22,781 bases of DNA from Saccharicrinis sp. UBA6048 (GTDB taxonomy: Bacteria; Bacteroidota; Bacteroidia; Bacteroidales; Marinilabiliaceae): NCBI GenBank assembly GCA_002429115.1, contig DIYS01000174.1, positions 1 to 22,781 of the forward strand, read 5' to 3'. Both the position numbers and the translations under genes were made by a program. A model generated the notes under the pieces. The model was not told the origin of the DNA. It worked only from the letters and a program-made list of their open reading frames with translations, and searched no databases. This document shows, in pieces, positions 7,386-14,190 of this stretch (the stretch's first letter is position 1; each line of letters opens with the position of its first letter).

Positions 7386-7388
7386 CAT

Positions 7389-7663
7389 TATTAACCTGAG
7401 TTCGACGTGAAACTTTGAACTCAGAACGCTTACAAATAGTGAGTTTCAAGTGTAAATTGGCGAGGGAATAGCGGGCTATTTTGAGGTGATTACACGAAGA
7501 AAATTGCTGTTTGAAAGTGGAATAATTAAACTTTGAATAAAAGAACTGATCTACAGCGTCAAATTTTATCGCAATAGATTTCTATTCCTCTAAAATTATT
7601 CCTTGTATATCAGCTTTTTATTTCAATCTGAGTTTTAAAATTTAAATCGAACTCAGGTTATTA
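7389..7663. mobile_element. MITE-like element with 5-bp target duplication
   Basis: The 13-base sequence AACCTGAGTTCGA at the left end (7393-7405) returns as its reverse complement at the right end (7647-7659), with weaker similarity for a further 20 bp inward. Taking ACCTGAG...CTCAGGT as the ends (7394-7658, 265 bp), the element is flanked by a direct repeat TATTA (7389-7393 and 7659-7663), as expected of a target-site duplication. Each end can fold on itself (CTGAGTTC 7396-7403 with GAACTCAG 7417-7424 on the left; CTGAGTT 7628-7634 with AACTCAG 7650-7656 on the right). Another inverted repeat lies inside (GGAATAATT 7519-7527, AATTATTCC 7594-7602). There is no coding frame, so it would need a transposase from elsewhere. 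It fills nearly all of the 311-bp gap between two genes. Confidence 0.6.
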
Positions 7664-7664
7664 A

Positions 7665-7690
7665 TTGGCACAAATAAATTCGTTAAATAA
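7665..7690 (+). promoter_or_regulatory. Shared upstream element, copy 2 (gene at 7697)
   Basis: TTGGCAC, nine bases, then CGTTAAATAA, ending 6 bp before ATG 7697. The layout is the same as at 818-843 on the other strand. It starts 1 bp after the right target duplication of the MITE-like element, so the insertion spared it by a single base. Confidence 0.4.
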
Positions 7691-7696
7691 TCTACT

Positions 7697-9580
7697 ATGA
7701 ATAAGATATTAATTTTTCTTTTGGGTGTTTTAACAGTTGCATGTTCTACACCTAATTATCCAACTTACAATGAAGCTCAGAATATGAAAACCAAAAACAT
7801 GGTGACATTTCCAGAGCTGGTAAACAAGGAAATCCCTGGAGCTCCATTATTAAGTCAACCTGTACATATTCAAGGTACGGTAGATGAAATTATTACTGAA
7901 AAGCATGGTTATGCATATCCTGCTTTATATGACTGGAACAAGGATGGTTTAAATGACCTGTTAGTTGGTGAGTTCGAAACTGGTGAAACAGGATCGTACA
8001 TTCAGGTACACTTAAATGAAGGAACCAACGAACATCCGAAGTTCTCAGGTAAATTTGAGTATGCCAAAGATATTGCCGGAGATACAATTACTGCGTATTA
8101 CAGGTGTTGTATTGGTATTCACCCGCGTTTTGTTGATATCACAGGCGATGGTATTGACGATATGTTGACCGGCTCTTATAACCCGGGTATTATCTCCATG
8201 TGGGAAGGTACTGCAGAAGGATTTAAGCCTGTTGTTGAAGTTGAGCAGGAAGGTGATCCTCGTAAGTATGTAAATGGAATGCCATTGACTGATATGACAT
8301 CTTTGGATTACTGGAACTATAGTTCGGCTAACTTTGCTGATTACAATGGAGATGGTCTGTATGACTTATTCGTTGCTGGATCAGGTGGTCTTCGTGTAGC
8401 ATTGAATGTTGGTACAAAAACAAAACCTAAATTTGGTTACCGTCAATTACTTCTAGATGTAGATGGTCAACCTTTAATTTTGGTAGATCAGAAGACCATT
8501 GATGATCATATTAAAAAGTACGGTGGTGGTGGAACCATCTCTGGTGATATGAAGTCGTACATCGAACCTGTTGACTGGGATGGCGATGGCGTTCTTGACT
8601 TATTGGCAACATCGACTTATTCATACGATGGACAGAACCCTGTTGAGTTTTTCCGTGGTGTTAATACGCCTAAAGGTATTCGCTTTGAGCAGCGTCAGCC
8701 GTTGTTTGAGCGCAAAGACGGTCAACCACGACCATTCCCAGGATCGGGTACACAGGTTAAGGTTGAAGATTTTAACAACGATGGTATTAAGGATCTTTTA
8801 CTAGGTGTAAGTATTATCTCAGTGGATGATTACCGCATCGTTGATTCATTGGCCTGGAAGCCACTTGACCACTTTGGATTACCACGTATCGGTAAAGATT
8901 TAGGTCATGGGTATGGTGATCCTAATCGTCATGCTGAAAACATGAAAAGAGAAAAGCAGATGACGCAATGGTACGAAGGATATAAAATTCCTTGGTTCTA
9001 TCAGCGTGAGTTAGACGATGAGGTAAAAGATATCTATTCTTCACGCCACCGAGGTTATGTATATGTGATGTATGGTCAGGCCCCTAAAACGAAAGCACAG
9101 GTTAAAGAATATGCTGAAGCCAAAGATTTTGTATTGCCTGAGGCTTATCAGTTAAAGACCAATGAAGTGGGTGCCCATAGTACTGAGCAGGTAAAAATAG
9201 CCATTGAGAAAACGGATGGTGCAGATGGATTTAATACACCATTTGTAGTTAAAGTGAAGTTTAAAATGAAACCAGGCTGGTATTTGTATGCTGATACGAA
9301 GCATAATCGTGAAGAGGGATATTTCCCAACTACGATTGAGTTTGAACCATTTGAAGGTCTTGTTGCGGCATCATTGAGTACACCAGAAGTATCAAATCCG
9401 GAAGGGACAGGTCGCTACGAAGGTTTGGAAATGGAATTTCAGCAGATATTCAGAACCACGCGAGCCTATTATGGTGTGAAAGATGAAGATAAAAAAGTGA
9501 AAGTGACAGTTAAGTATCAAACTTGTAATCAGGATATGTGCCTGCCACCGGTAACAGTAGAAGAAACGATTAATTTCTAA
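7697..9580 (+). CDS. Lipoprotein: FG-GAP/VCBS propeller fused to DsbD-alpha-like domain
   Basis: The product is 627 residues. The lipobox LTVAC puts the lipidated cysteine at 16. Five calcium-binding-type repeats follow: DWNKDGLNDLLV (79), DITGDGIDDML (147), DYNGDGLYDLF (215), DWDGDGVLDLL (293) and DFNNDGIKDLL (358). These are FG-GAP/VCBS blades of an extracytoplasmic beta-propeller. From about residue 495 to the end is a domain like the N-terminal domain of DsbD, with 'MKPGWYLYAD' and the paired cysteines C610 and C615 in 'YQTCNQDMCLPP'. DsbD-alpha passes electrons to periplasmic partners; here it lacks the DsbD membrane part, so its reductant must come from another protein. The secreted thioredoxin upstream is a candidate partner. 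ATG 7697 is clear. A UUCG-loop terminator follows. Confidence 0.85.
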   Translation: MNKILIFLLGVLTVACSTPNYPTYNEAQNMKTKNMVTFPELVNKEIPGAPLLSQPVHIQGTVDEIITEKHGYAYPALYDWNKDGLNDLLVGEFETGETGSYIQVHLNEGTNEHPKFSGKFEYAKDIAGDTITAYYRCCIGIHPRFVDITGDGIDDMLTGSYNPGIISMWEGTAEGFKPVVEVEQEGDPRKYVNGMPLTDMTSLDYWNYSSANFADYNGDGLYDLFVAGSGGLRVALNVGTKTKPKFGYRQLLLDVDGQPLILVDQKTIDDHIKKYGGGGTISGDMKSYIEPVDWDGDGVLDLLATSTYSYDGQNPVEFFRGVNTPKGIRFEQRQPLFERKDGQPRPFPGSGTQVKVEDFNNDGIKDLLLGVSIISVDDYRIVDSLAWKPLDHFGLPRIGKDLGHGYGDPNRHAENMKREKQMTQWYEGYKIPWFYQRELDDEVKDIYSSRHRGYVYVMYGQAPKTKAQVKEYAEAKDFVLPEAYQLKTNEVGAHSTEQVKIAIEKTDGADGFNTPFVVKVKFKMKPGWYLYADTKHNREEGYFPTTIEFEPFEGLVAASLSTPEVSNPEGTGRYEGLEMEFQQIFRTTRAYYGVKDEDKKVKVTVKYQTCNQDMCLPPVTVEETINF

Positions 9581-9601
9581 TTCTTGATAATGTACATTTG
9601 T

Positions 9602-9635
9602 AAAAGGCACTTGCTTCGGTAAGTGTCTTTTTTTT
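9602..9635 (+). terminator. Rho-independent terminator with TTCG loop
   Basis: The stem GGCACTTGC (9606-9614) pairs with GTAAGTGTC (9619-9627), two G-T pairs, with loop TTCG, followed by eight T. It ends the gene at 7697. Confidence 0.92.
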
Positions 9636-9708
9636 GCACTAATCCATTTTGTGTTTTTTTAAGAGTAGGTTGGGCTAACAACGAACTTATCGGTTAACGA
9701 TACTCATT

Positions 9709-9737
9709 AAAAAAGCCGGATCATATAAGACCCGGCT
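9709..9737 (-). terminator. Rho-independent terminator of the M64 peptidase gene
   Basis: On the minus strand the stem AGCCGGGTC pairs with GATCCGGCT (one G-T pair), with a 6-base loop, followed by six T. It lies 28 bp after the stop of the gene at 9765. Confidence 0.9.
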
Positions 9738-9764
9738 CACATTTTATTTAAGCAATCACTTAAA

Positions 9765-11177
9765 TTACTTAGTATACATATCTATAATCAATGTGATGGC
9801 GCGTTGACAAGCCGGGCAAAATTGATCATGTCTTGTAAACATGATACAGTTAGCTGCACTTCGGTATAGACCTGTAGCTTTGTATTGAGCGCCTTCAAAG
9901 GCACCTACGTGACCACTAAATTCCATATTGGATAATAATTGGTTGTCCCAGGCTTTTTTGTCCATAAAGAAGTCTTCCATTACTTTTTCATCTACTTTGG
10001 CCTTGCGCATCTCCACTCGTTTCTTCTGAACATCGATACTATGTTTATCGTATTTCTCCTTTTCCCAAGGCGTTGGCAGTGGCGTATCCGGCGTTAAAAT
10101 ATCTTTCCACTTAATGGTTTCCGGATCTGTATTAGCTGTTACATTTAATTCCCATGGTTCTAAATGCTCCGCATCCATCTCGTAGCTGGTAGCAGAGGTA
10201 TAATACTCATCGGCTAAGTCAGCAAAGTGATGACCAAACTCGTGTACAAACAGATACTCCTGAAAAGCATTATTAACAGCAGCAGTTATATACAAGTTAT
10301 AGATGCCACCGCCACCGTAGATTGAATCATTCATCAAGATGGCAGTAAACTCATAAGGTACGGCCGAAGACGCATCACGAATGGTTTTGTTGTCATAGCC
10401 CAGCGCATAGCGTTCTGAATTAAAGGCACCATAAGTGACCGATAAAGCAGATCGTGTATGAATATCCTGATGCGGGTGATTGACGCCTGAGTGAGGAGCC
10501 GGTGTTTCAACAGCACGGATTGAGAATTTATTTTTATGACTGGCAAAAGGCTCAGTATTTAAAAGTACTTCAGCAAAGCGCTCAGCATCTTTGTGAAACT
10601 TATCCATATCGTCTTTGGCGTATCCTTCGCCCAAAACCACAATGTCAACTTGTTTCTCAGGAGTACCGTTTACAACCACATCAAAGGTGTTGTAATGATG
10701 ATCTACCGGCTTGACAAATGCACGGTGATGCTTAGGATCGACCGAATAAGTCCATACCGGATCAAAGCCATTTTTAATATTTCGCTTGTAGATGGTTACA
10801 TCCACTTTTTCTTTTGGCCATGGAAAACGAACCGATTCATGAAAGCTTCCCCAGTTAGATTCTGCATCACCGGTTGTTTCCCACTCACCATAAATGCTTG
10901 AGTAACCTCTTGAGTAAAGAATTTCTCCGGTCTTAGGATCTTTAACATCAAAGAAGTATTTACCTAAACGGAGTTCGTCGATTAATACAGTTTTACTACC
11001 AGCCCACTGACCGTCATTCACCATCTGGTCAAAGGCAAAGTGCTCTTCATTAGCGTTACCTAAGTGATTATAGTCTAATCGCATGGTGGCATCGGTGAAG
11101 TACTTATCGTACTGTGCCTGACAACTCATCGCTATAAGAGATGTCAATGCCATTAAAAAGAAAAAATGTTTGTTCAT
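9765..11177 (-). CDS. M64-family zinc metallopeptidase, exported
   Basis: The product is 470 residues. The N-terminus is a signal peptide ending LIAMSC; C19 makes it a possible lipoprotein. Residues about 22-150 match the beta-sandwich N-terminal domain of M64 peptidases, and residues about 160-470 the catalytic domain. The zinc motif HEFGH (H312, E313, H316) is followed by 'HFADLADEYY', the typical M64 extension (HExxH...LADEY). Other conserved stretches are 'VDIVVLGEGYA' and 'CPACQRAI' near the C-terminus. The family is named for an IgA-cleaving enzyme, but most members act on unknown extracellular proteins, so IgA should not be assumed. Length is typical. It is a single-gene unit with its own terminator and converges on the gene at 7697. 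Confidence 0.93.
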   Translation of the reverse strand: MNKHFFFLMALTSLIAMSCQAQYDKYFTDATMRLDYNHLGNANEEHFAFDQMVNDGQWAGSKTVLIDELRLGKYFFDVKDPKTGEILYSRGYSSIYGEWETTGDAESNWGSFHESVRFPWPKEKVDVTIYKRNIKNGFDPVWTYSVDPKHHRAFVKPVDHHYNTFDVVVNGTPEKQVDIVVLGEGYAKDDMDKFHKDAERFAEVLLNTEPFASHKNKFSIRAVETPAPHSGVNHPHQDIHTRSALSVTYGAFNSERYALGYDNKTIRDASSAVPYEFTAILMNDSIYGGGGIYNLYITAAVNNAFQEYLFVHEFGHHFADLADEYYTSATSYEMDAEHLEPWELNVTANTDPETIKWKDILTPDTPLPTPWEKEKYDKHSIDVQKKRVEMRKAKVDEKVMEDFFMDKKAWDNQLLSNMEFSGHVGAFEGAQYKATGLYRSAANCIMFTRHDQFCPACQRAITLIIDMYTK

Positions 11178-11268
11178 AGCTCGAAATTTGAGTTTTATTT
11201 TAACGGCAAGATAAATAATGCATCTATTATAAAGATTGAATTATGTCATAAGCTAATAATGAGAAAGC

Positions 11269-11300
11269 AAAACGGCTACAGCATCTGCAGTAACCGCTTT
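11269..11300 (-). terminator. Probable terminator of the flavin oxidoreductase gene
   Basis: An imperfect inverted repeat (plus strand AACGGCTACAG and CTGCAGTAACCGCTT) with T runs on both sides lies 13 bp after the stop at 11313. On the minus strand the hairpin is followed by CGTTTTGC. The other strand also ends in CTTTTATT. The stem has mismatches, so this is less sure than the other terminators. Confidence 0.5.
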
Positions 11301-11312
11301 TATTCAGGTACT

Positions 11313-12680
11313 TTATTTTGCAGGCTTAATATTCTGGTTGATATGGAATAGATTGTCAGGATCGTATTCTGTCTTCACCTGAACCAGTTTGTCGTAATTT
11401 TCTCTATATGATGAGCGGATACGTTCTTCACCTTCCTTCATCATAAAGTTCACATAGGCACCTTGTATGGCAAAGGGCGCTATGGCGTCATAATAGGACT
11501 TACACCATTCCGTTATTTTATCTTTATTCGCAGGTTCCGGATCAACACCAACAATCACCTGCACCCACCTGGTATCGCGATTAACCCATGCTGTATCACC
11601 GGAAGCTACCTCATGTACTTTTCCATCGATGGGGTAGTAGTGGGTAGTTGATTGCAATGAAGGTAATGCTTCCCCGAAGCGCAGGTTGGCCTCAATACAG
11701 GCATCCGACAATTCATTGATGTAATGCGCCCTCCAGTACCACTGATGGCCTGCAGGATACAACCCATCGAATAAACTATTCAGGCCTGGAACTGGTATTT
11801 CCATTATTAAATCAAAGATTGGCTTTTTAAATTCTCTGATCGGTTTATACACCTCCTCAACTTTATCAGCCGGACCGGTATAATTCCACACTATACCGCA
11901 CACCTTCTTGTTATGCAGGTGTTCAGGGAATGGATCACCAGGAGGAACCACCAGAAAAGCAAAGAATCCGTAAAAATCAATATCAGCTTCTTTTGTGAAG
12001 CGGTCAAAGAACTGCATTACTTCTTTCGCATCTTCAAGAGCCCAAAACATTGGACCAGCGTGTACAATGCTGATTGGGCTGAGTTTAAATATAAATTGAA
12101 CTACGACGCCAAAGTTACCGCCACCACCTCTGATAGCCCAGAATAAATCAGGATGTTGAAGTGAATTACAATTAACAATGTTACCATCAGCTAATACAAC
12201 ACGGGCACCAAGCAGGTTATCAATTGTCAAACCGAGTTTGCGTGTAAAATAACCAATACCACCTCCAAGTGTCAATCCTGCAACTCCAGTGGTACTTATT
12301 ATACCACCTGGTACCATAAGCCCATGTTCATGAGTCGCGTTATCAACATCGCCGAGTGTGCAGCCTGCTTCAACTTTAGCCGTTTTGTTTTCAGTATCGA
12401 TATCAATCTGCTTCATGTGTGACATATCGAGAACAAGGCCTTCATCGCAGGTGCCTAATCCGGCGCCATTATGGCCACCACCTCTTATGGCCAGATCCAT
12501 TTTATTTTCTTTAGCAAACAGGACTCCGCTTTTCACATCCTCTTCGTTCTCACAAAAAAGAATGGCAGCAGGATGTTTGTCGATCATCGCATTGTAAACT
12601 TTTCTCGCTTCATCATACTGAGGACTGTCAGGCATAATTAGCTGACCACTACATGATTTTTTTAAGGACTCAAAATTCAT
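11313..12680 (-). CDS. FAD-binding oxidoreductase, BBE (berberine-bridge) type
   Basis: The product is a 455-residue cytoplasmic flavoprotein with no signal peptide. The FAD-binding (PCMH) domain spans about residues 30-210. It carries 'AIRGGGHN', whose H70 is the usual attachment site for covalent FAD, and 'GVAGLTLGGGIGYFTRK' and 'WAIRGGGGNFGVV'. The C-terminus ends in the BBE signature 'YDPDNLFHINQNI'. Members with two flavin bonds have a cysteine in a GxCxxVG stretch; here that position is isoleucine 128, so a single histidine bond is expected. Such enzymes oxidise alcohols, sugars or amines; the substrate cannot be told. I chose ATG 12680, since the frame extends only to a TTG upstream. 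It is a single gene between two clear boundaries. Confidence 0.92.
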   Translation of the reverse strand: MNFESLKKSCSGQLIMPDSPQYDEARKVYNAMIDKHPAAILFCENEEDVKSGVLFAKENKMDLAIRGGGHNGAGLGTCDEGLVLDMSHMKQIDIDTENKTAKVEAGCTLGDVDNATHEHGLMVPGGIISTTGVAGLTLGGGIGYFTRKLGLTIDNLLGARVVLADGNIVNCNSLQHPDLFWAIRGGGGNFGVVVQFIFKLSPISIVHAGPMFWALEDAKEVMQFFDRFTKEADIDFYGFFAFLVVPPGDPFPEHLHNKKVCGIVWNYTGPADKVEEVYKPIREFKKPIFDLIMEIPVPGLNSLFDGLYPAGHQWYWRAHYINELSDACIEANLRFGEALPSLQSTTHYYPIDGKVHEVASGDTAWVNRDTRWVQVIVGVDPEPANKDKITEWCKSYYDAIAPFAIQGAYVNFMMKEGEERIRSSYRENYDKLVQVKTEYDPDNLFHINQNIKPAK

Positions 12681-12925
12681 AGCTTTCAATTTAAATGGTG
12701 AATAAACTACGAATGAGTAGAACGACTAAGGTGCTTATAATTAATTTCGGTAAGGTAATGCCATATTAATTTTACGTCAATGTTGTTTAAACAGGATATT
12801 TAAATTTTTTGATACACTTACTTACGTGAATGCCGTATAATGGAGTATCGCCGAAGACATACAATTGAGAACACACATACATCCAAATTGATTAACGTTC
12901 ATCATATGCTTAAAACGAACGCATA
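12681..12925. other. Intergenic region without a recognised gene
   Basis: This region lies between the oxidoreductase start and the next terminator. It must hold the oxidoreductase promoter on the minus strand. I see no convincing reading frame; the best is a 27-codon minus-strand frame with no ribosome site. There is no repeat beyond AT-rich sequence. Confidence 0.4.
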
Positions 12926-12969
12926 AAAAAACAGCCAGATCAAATTACATTAATCAGATAAGGCTGTTA
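12926..12969 (-). terminator. Terminator of the glycine-zipper operon
   Basis: On the minus strand AACAGCC pairs with GGCTGTT across a 25-base loop that can itself pair partly, followed by a run of T. It lies 42 bp after the stop at 13012. Confidence 0.7.
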
Positions 12970-13011
12970 TTAGTTTAGTGCTATTTTTAAAGCTATTGGG
13001 GGATGCGGAAT

Positions 13012-13563
13012 TTACTTCACCGTATATCCTTTGCCCTCCATGCAGGCAGAGAATGCTTTTTTGAACTTATCCCTCATAGCTTTTTCTTGTTCAGCAGCAT
13101 TGGCAACATTTTGTTGTTGTTCCATCTGGTCGCCATATCTTTTTGCTCTCCGGCCTCTGATGGCTCCCGCAGTAGCACCGATAGCGGCTCCTGTGCCAGC
13201 ATCACCAGTAATGGCACCAATGGCAGCACCAGCAGCGGCTCCTCTGGCAGCACCCGCTACAGCATGTCCTTCAGGTCCCTTGTCAACTTGCTCAACCTCA
13301 ACTTTTGGTAGGTTTAAAGGATCTAAACCAGTGGTTTCCATGGCCCATAAATAGCAATCAAATTCATCAATCTTCTGTTGTTCTTTTGACTGATTATTAG
13401 ATGGAAATACAACCAGGTCACCAGTTTGTGAAATTTGGTTATAGGTCATTTTAGACGTATCGGGCAAAACCTGCGTGGTTGGCGTTTGTGTTTGTGCAAC
13501 AACAATACAATAGGAGAAGAGTAGGAAGGCCGTATTGATTAGTATTTTTAAATTTTTCATCAT
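13012..13563 (-). CDS. Exported glycine-zipper (YMGG-like) protein
   Basis: The product is 183 residues with a signal peptide (about 1-24, ending VVAQ). A short domain has 'FDCYLWAMETTGLDP' (C70), matching the 'C..WA...TG.DP' pattern of YMGG-like glycine-zipper proteins. Residues about 99-137 form a glycine/alanine zipper (VAGAARGAAAGAAIGAITG and a second copy) able to form packed membrane-associated helices. The end, 'AFSACMEGKGYTVK', carries C174, which could form a disulfide with C70. Proteins of this kind sit in the envelope; their role is not known. ATG 13563 or 13560 are equivalent starts; the TTG further upstream overlaps the preceding gene. It lies 13 bp after the NTF2-like lipoprotein gene and shares its transcript. 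The antisense strand of the zipper also reads open because of its Ala/Gly codons, but that is not a gene. Confidence 0.82.
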   Translation of the reverse strand: MMKNLKILINTAFLLFSYCIVVAQTQTPTTQVLPDTSKMTYNQISQTGDLVVFPSNNQSKEQQKIDEFDCYLWAMETTGLDPLNLPKVEVEQVDKGPEGHAVAGAARGAAAGAAIGAITGDAGTGAAIGATAGAIRGRRAKRYGDQMEQQQNVANAAEQEKAMRDKFKKAFSACMEGKGYTVK

Positions 13564-13576
13564 TGTAAGTTTAGAG

Positions 13577-14074
13577 TTAATCAATCATATCAGAGTAAGT
13601 AAAGCCTAATTGCCTGTATGCATCAGCCTCATTGTAAAACGTATAACTTTTGATTATTTGGTTATCCTTTATCATGTATATCGAGTTAGCCCATATGGTG
13701 GCCGATTTCCCGGAGTGTTTATATACGATTGTCAGTTCGGCCCAATTAGATACCCAATCGCCTTTGTTTTCGCCATCGATAATTTTAACTGTGGCGTTTC
13801 TTGATCGATGGTATTTAATACTCTTGTACAGGTTATCTACCAGGAATTCCCAATTGGAAAGCGCTTGTTTTTTTGTAATCGAGTCACCAAAAGAAGGACC
13901 TAAGCCAATGTAGTCGTCATGTAATAAGTCGCCCATACCGTCATAATCGAGATTTTCAACAGCATTAACATATTTCTCAATTAGGGCTGTGTTTTTCAGT
14001 TCTGTAGTATTGCTGGTATTGCAAGAGATTATGATGCAACACAGCGGAATGATGTAAAATAATATTCGTTTCAT
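13577..14074 (-). CDS. NTF2/SnoaL-like lipoprotein
   Basis: The product is 165 residues. The N-terminus MKRILFYIIPLCCIIISC ends in a lipobox-like sequence with C18 as the likely lipidated residue. The rest looks like a SnoaL/NTF2-like cone fold: helix 'LIEKYVNAVENLDYDGMGDLLHDDYIGLGPSFGDSI', then strands 'ATVKIIDG', 'WAELTIVYKHSGK', 'WANSIYMIKDNQIIKSYTFYN'. Proteins with this fold bind or isomerise small ligands, or have no known function. No catalytic residues can be assigned. I chose ATG 14074; the frame continues only to a GTG upstream. It is the first gene of a two-gene operon with the glycine-zipper protein, which suggests a joint envelope role. Confidence 0.78.
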   Translation of the reverse strand: MKRILFYIIPLCCIIISCNTSNTTELKNTALIEKYVNAVENLDYDGMGDLLHDDYIGLGPSFGDSITKKQALSNWEFLVDNLYKSIKYHRSRNATVKIIDGENKGDWVSNWAELTIVYKHSGKSATIWANSIYMIKDNQIIKSYTFYNEADAYRQLGFTYSDMID

Positions 14075-14156
14075 CTTCTTTATAATATTCACCTCTCAAT
14101 AGGTAAAGGTTATTAATGTATAGTTATAATGAGAATTGTAATTAATGGGGATAGTG

Positions 14157-14185
14157 AAAAATGGAGAGCAATAAATACCCTCCAT
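14157..14185 (-). terminator. Terminator of the arylsulfatase operon
   Basis: On the minus strand ATGGAG pairs with CTCCAT around a 13-base loop, followed by five T. It lies 6 bp beyond the stop at 14191. Confidence 0.65.
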
Positions 14186-14190
14186 TGTAG

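Noticed and set aside
7396..7424. Hairpin after the thioredoxin gene as a terminator
   Set aside because: No T run follows, and the repeat is part of the terminal structure of the MITE-like element.
7665..7690. Sigma-54 promoter suggested by TTGGCAC
   Set aside because: The required TTGC-type -12 element at five bases' distance is missing in both copies of the element.
12821..12904. 27-codon minus-strand frame in the intergenic region
   Set aside because: It is short and cysteine-rich without pattern, with no ribosome-binding or promoter signal and no neighbour logic.
13003..13354. Ala/Ser-rich plus-strand frames antisense to the glycine-zipper gene
   Set aside because: They are produced by the Gly/Ala codons of the real gene on the other strand; they have no start context or domain.
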